Below, in pieces: positions 61,436-64,000 of a stretch of DNA of 64,000 bases. Origin of the DNA: Sphingomonas sp. PAMC 26621. GTDB lineage: Bacteria > Pseudomonadota > Alphaproteobacteria > Sphingomonadales > Sphingomonadaceae. The DNA is taken from contig NZ_AIDW01000012.1 of assembly GCF_000251145.1 (NCBI RefSeq), positions 62,001 to 126,000 on the forward strand, written 5' to 3'. Made by a program: the position numbers and the translations under genes. The notes under the pieces were generated by a model, which was given only the letters and a program-made list of their open reading frames with translations, was not told where the DNA came from and ran no database searches. Within the stretch, counting starts at the first letter, position 1. Each line of letters starts with the position of its first letter.

Positions 61436-62491
61436 ATGCCCCGGTCAGTCAGAAAACCGTTCCTCCGGTCTGCGACGATGTCGCGCGAAGATACGAAGTC
61501 GACCGTTGCGCCCCCGGCGCGCGATGGCGGGATTGACGCGTTCCGCTACGCAATGGCGGTGTTGGTGATCGGCATTCACATTTTGCCGCCGGTCGCGGTC
61601 GGGCCGGATCGCCCGTTCGGTTTGCCGGGCTGGGCAGTCGTGATCGACATCATCTGCCGGTGCGCGGTGCCGTTTTTCTTCATCGCGAGCGGCTATTATT
61701 TCCGGCCGGAACGCGGCGTTTGGTCCAACCTCACGCGTCCGGTCGTTCGGATCGCTCCGATTTATCTGGTCTGGTACGCGGTGTACCTCGTGGCCGCATC
61801 GCGCGTTTCTGGCAAGCTGCCCGAACATTGGCGTCTCTTGATGACGATCGACGGCGGACCGGCTTTCCACCTGTGGTTCCTTCCCGCCCTGGTGTTCGGG
61901 CTGGTGACGCTGACGGTGACGCTCGCGCTTGGTGGCCGAATGCTAGCGATCGCCGTCGCTGTCCTGTTGGCGGTCCTGGGGCCGTTCCTGGCCGACTATC
62001 ACACGCTGGTCGGGCTGGCGCGCTACCCGCCGCACCTCGACGACTTCAAGCGGCAACTTGCCGCTCCGGCGTTCGTGGTGATCGGCTACCTGTTCCGCGG
62101 AACGCAATCACCGCGCGGCTCGACGGCGTTCGCGCTCTGCGCGCTGGCGATTGCTGCCATGTTCGTGGAGCGGTACACCGTCATCAGGATCGTCGGAAAC
62201 ACGGCGATCGGCGACGCGGAAAGTCTGTTGTCGGTCTTTCCCTATGGTGCCTCGGTCTTCAACCTTGCGCGCGCCCTGAATACGACCGCTCTGGCGGAGC
62301 GTTTGCGCAGCCTCGGCAAAATCAGCCTGGCGGTATATCTCATTCACGTGATTTTCATTTGGATGTTCCGGGATACGGTCGACACCAGCCCGTGGCAGTT
62401 CGTTTCCCTCGGAGCGACCGTCGCCGTGTCGTCCACGCTCGCCGCTCTGCTTGCCATTCGCGTGCCGCTACTGCGTCGGTTTGTCACCTGA
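61436..62491 (+). CDS. Acyltransferase-3 family membrane protein
   Basis: 351 residues with about ten hydrophobic segments. The acyltransferase_3 fold is indicated by DAFRYAMAVLVIGIH near residues 35-50 and FHLWFLPALVFGLV. Such proteins O-acetylate sugars or lipids in the membrane. The start ATG 61436 has GAGAGGGA directly upstream; a later ATG (61478) is possible. Its role beside the fucose locus is not clear. Confidence 0.82.
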   Translation: MPRSVRKPFLRSATMSREDTKSTVAPPARDGGIDAFRYAMAVLVIGIHILPPVAVGPDRPFGLPGWAVVIDIICRCAVPFFFIASGYYFRPERGVWSNLTRPVVRIAPIYLVWYAVYLVAASRVSGKLPEHWRLLMTIDGGPAFHLWFLPALVFGLVTLTVTLALGGRMLAIAVAVLLAVLGPFLADYHTLVGLARYPPHLDDFKRQLAAPAFVVIGYLFRGTQSPRGSTAFALCALAIAAMFVERYTVIRIVGNTAIGDAESLLSVFPYGASVFNLARALNTTALAERLRSLGKISLAVYLIHVIFIWMFRDTVDTSPWQFVSLGATVAVSSTLAALLAIRVPLLRRFVT

Positions 62492-62547
62492 TCGCGCGGG
62501 CGGCACTTCGACCCCGGCACCGCCGGGGTCTTCAGTCCGCGTGCGTC

Positions 62548-64000
62548 TTACTCGTAGTGCCCGACGGTCACGCGCAGCAGCGTCGGTTGGTCGATGAAAT
62601 TGAGTCCGTGATCGGTCTGGTCGCCATTCCACACGCGATCGACGACGAACGCTCCCTTGACGAGCCGTCCTTCCTCCACGCGCAGCACGAACGCGTTTTT
62701 CGGCGCGCCCTTGCCTGGCGTGAACTCGATCCGGATGTGATCGCCCGCGACGAGATACTGGTCGGGGGCGACCTGCGCGACGACCGCGCCGCCGACGGGC
62801 TCGCTCGCCCAGGGCGGCGGCACGGACTGGATCCAGGTGTCGGTACGACGCCCGAGCTGCCACTCACCATAGCTCGCGGTGATTTTCCAGTTGCCCAACG
62901 TGGTCGACTGCGGCGCGCCATCGTCGCCCTTGGCGGTGCCCCAGGTCGGGTGTTCGAACGCGATCTTCGCCCAGTCGCGCTGCATGCCGGCGAATAGTTT
63001 ATAGGGGACCGCGAAGGCGTCGAGCGTGGCGTCGTCGAGCCGCATCGCGCCGAGCGGATAATTGTAATAGCCGGTCGAATCCATTCCGAACGGCGAAAAG
63101 CCGATCGCGCCGCGACCGATCGCCGCCCAGAAGAAGCGCGCATATTCGGCGGCGTTGCCGATCTCGGGCACTGCGAGTGCATTGTCGGGGCGCTTGTAGC
63201 CGTCGAGGAATGCGAACACGTCGGCGCTCTTGCGGTCGTAAATGTCGGGTGCCTCGAAATCGAGCGCAGGCGCGGCGACTTTCCAGATGTCGAGCACGTC
63301 CTGCTGCGGACCGCCGTTCGCGACGTCGTTCGGGTTCGGGACCTTGAAGGGGTCGGCCAGCGCGGCGTTGGCGTACATCGGCAGCGGCTTGATCGCCTTG
63401 CCCGCCACCGCGAGCGCGTTGCAATAGGCCGCGGTATACCAGCTGTTGAACGCGCGGTCGGCCTGTGCGCCATACGCCTGCGACCACGTCCCGCGCTTGC
63501 CGAGCGCGGCCGGGACCGGGCCGATGAAAAGCCTCTGCGCCTGGGGGCCGAAATCGCGCGGGTTGGCATAGCTCCCGGTCTCGTTCTCGACCTGTACCAG
63601 GATCGTGGTGTTCTGGCGGTCGTGGTCGCGCAGATAGGTGATGAAGCGGGTGAACGCGCGCTTGTCCGCCTCGAGCGTGGCGCGGGCATTCGGGCTGAAC
63701 ACGCCGTGGTCCTTGCCGTCGCGCGTCTTCATCCGCGGGAAACGGCGGTTGTCCTGCTTGACCCAGTCGGGCGCATAGCCGGGACCGGTGTTCTTGTACG
63801 CGCCGAACCACAGCAGGACGAGCCGCTTGTCATGCGCGCGTGCCTGGTCGAGCAGCGTCTGCAGGAAGGTGAAGTCGAACGTCCCCTCGACCGGCTCGAC
63901 CTGTTGCCAGGCGATCGGCACTTCGACGGTATTGGCATGGATCCGGTCGAGCATCGGCCACACCGCGGGCAGGGCGGAGGCGGCATTGCTCGAATTGTTG
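62548..64000 (-). CDS. GH35/GH42-like glycoside hydrolase with DUF5597-type C-terminus (partial)
   Basis: The frame is open from the right edge of the window, so the 5' end is missing; 484 codons before the stop are visible. Beta-galactosidase-like TIM barrel: HANTVEVPIAWQQVEPVEGTFDF, LVLLWFGAYKNTG, then ILVQVENETGSY with the acid/base Glu and a later APDIYDRK region. The C-terminal part (from about residue 340) looks like a beta-sandwich domain. Probably trims galactose-type side chains of the same glycan as the fucosidase. No signal peptide can be judged because the start is outside. Confidence 0.85.
   Translation of the reverse strand, partial: NNSSNAASALPAVWPMLDRIHANTVEVPIAWQQVEPVEGTFDFTFLQTLLDQARAHDKRLVLLWFGAYKNTGPGYAPDWVKQDNRRFPRMKTRDGKDHGVFSPNARATLEADKRAFTRFITYLRDHDRQNTTILVQVENETGSYANPRDFGPQAQRLFIGPVPAALGKRGTWSQAYGAQADRAFNSWYTAAYCNALAVAGKAIKPLPMYANAALADPFKVPNPNDVANGGPQQDVLDIWKVAAPALDFEAPDIYDRKSADVFAFLDGYKRPDNALAVPEIGNAAEYARFFWAAIGRGAIGFSPFGMDSTGYYNYPLGAMRLDDATLDAFAVPYKLFAGMQRDWAKIAFEHPTWGTAKGDDGAPQSTTLGNWKITASYGEWQLGRRTDTWIQSVPPPWASEPVGGAVVAQVAPDQYLVAGDHIRIEFTPGKGAPKNAFVLRVEEGRLVKGAFVVDRVWNGDQTDHGLNFIDQPTLLRVTVGHYE

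Overview
The window is a GC-rich stretch of an alphaproteobacterial chromosome, most likely Sphingomonas or a close sphingomonad. The signs are hopanoid-linked genes, a CpdR-type cell-cycle response regulator, alphaproteobacterial families (UPF0262, DUF1285, DUF2849, DUF934 next to sulfite reductase), a tonB-exbB-exbD-exbD set and a large TonB-dependent receptor beside a sugar-utilisation operon. Genes are dense on both strands, and many cistrons overlap by 4 nt (ATGA or GTGA).

Region by region. 1-6368: isoprenoid/hopanoid and outer-membrane lipid block (start of a probable hpnH, ispH, hpnM, an MlaA protein with a repeat tail, hpnN, a DUF2141 protein). 6432-13468: a divergent membrane protein, then a six-gene MoxR-type operon (DUF4129, DUF4350, MoxR ATPase, DUF58, SpoIIM, RDD). 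13574-16900: stress-type cluster (entericidin-like lipoprotein, two CsbD-like proteins, a 3-TM membrane protein, a PAS-LuxR regulator). 17063-24503: housekeeping and metabolism (exported methyltransferase, YkgJ-type protein, tRNA-Arg, queuosine precursor transporter, purQ, purS, purC, kynU, a secreted hydrolase). 24592-33229: parC, a GGDEF-EAL protein overlapping convergently with the CCA-adding enzyme, NUDIX and DUF1285 genes, GNAT, GST, folB. 34439-37012: tonB-exbB-exbD-exbD, closed by a strong terminator. 37444-42282: dcd, an HExxH protein, cdd, a broken GH25 lysozyme gene, a UPF0262 gene, and dnaB behind an array of DnaA-box-like 9-mers. 42446-46463: sulfate-assimilation operon (cobA, DUF2849, cysI, DUF934, cysH).

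46884-51841: a repeat-bearing lipoprotein, an FAD-linked oxidase, a SapC-like protein, a candidate ~107-nt small RNA with its own promoter and terminator, an N-formylglutamate amidohydrolase, cpdR and tRNA-Val. 51996-64000: a carbohydrate locus. Six tightly coupled genes (SGNH hydrolase, GH29 fucosidase, FucP-like permease, aldo/keto reductase, split UxaA dehydratase) face a convergent TonB-dependent receptor gene, followed by an acyltransferase and a GH35/GH42-like glycosidase that runs off the window. Together they suggest uptake and non-phosphorylative breakdown of L-fucose from a fucosylated glycan.

The observations most worth checking are the DnaA-box array upstream of dnaB with spacing near multiples of 11 bp, the candidate sRNA beside cpdR, the two in-frame nonsense codons (GH25 and fucP), the low-complexity repeats in two envelope proteins, and three families of intergenic palindromic repeats. 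No CRISPR array, insertion sequence or prophage was seen.
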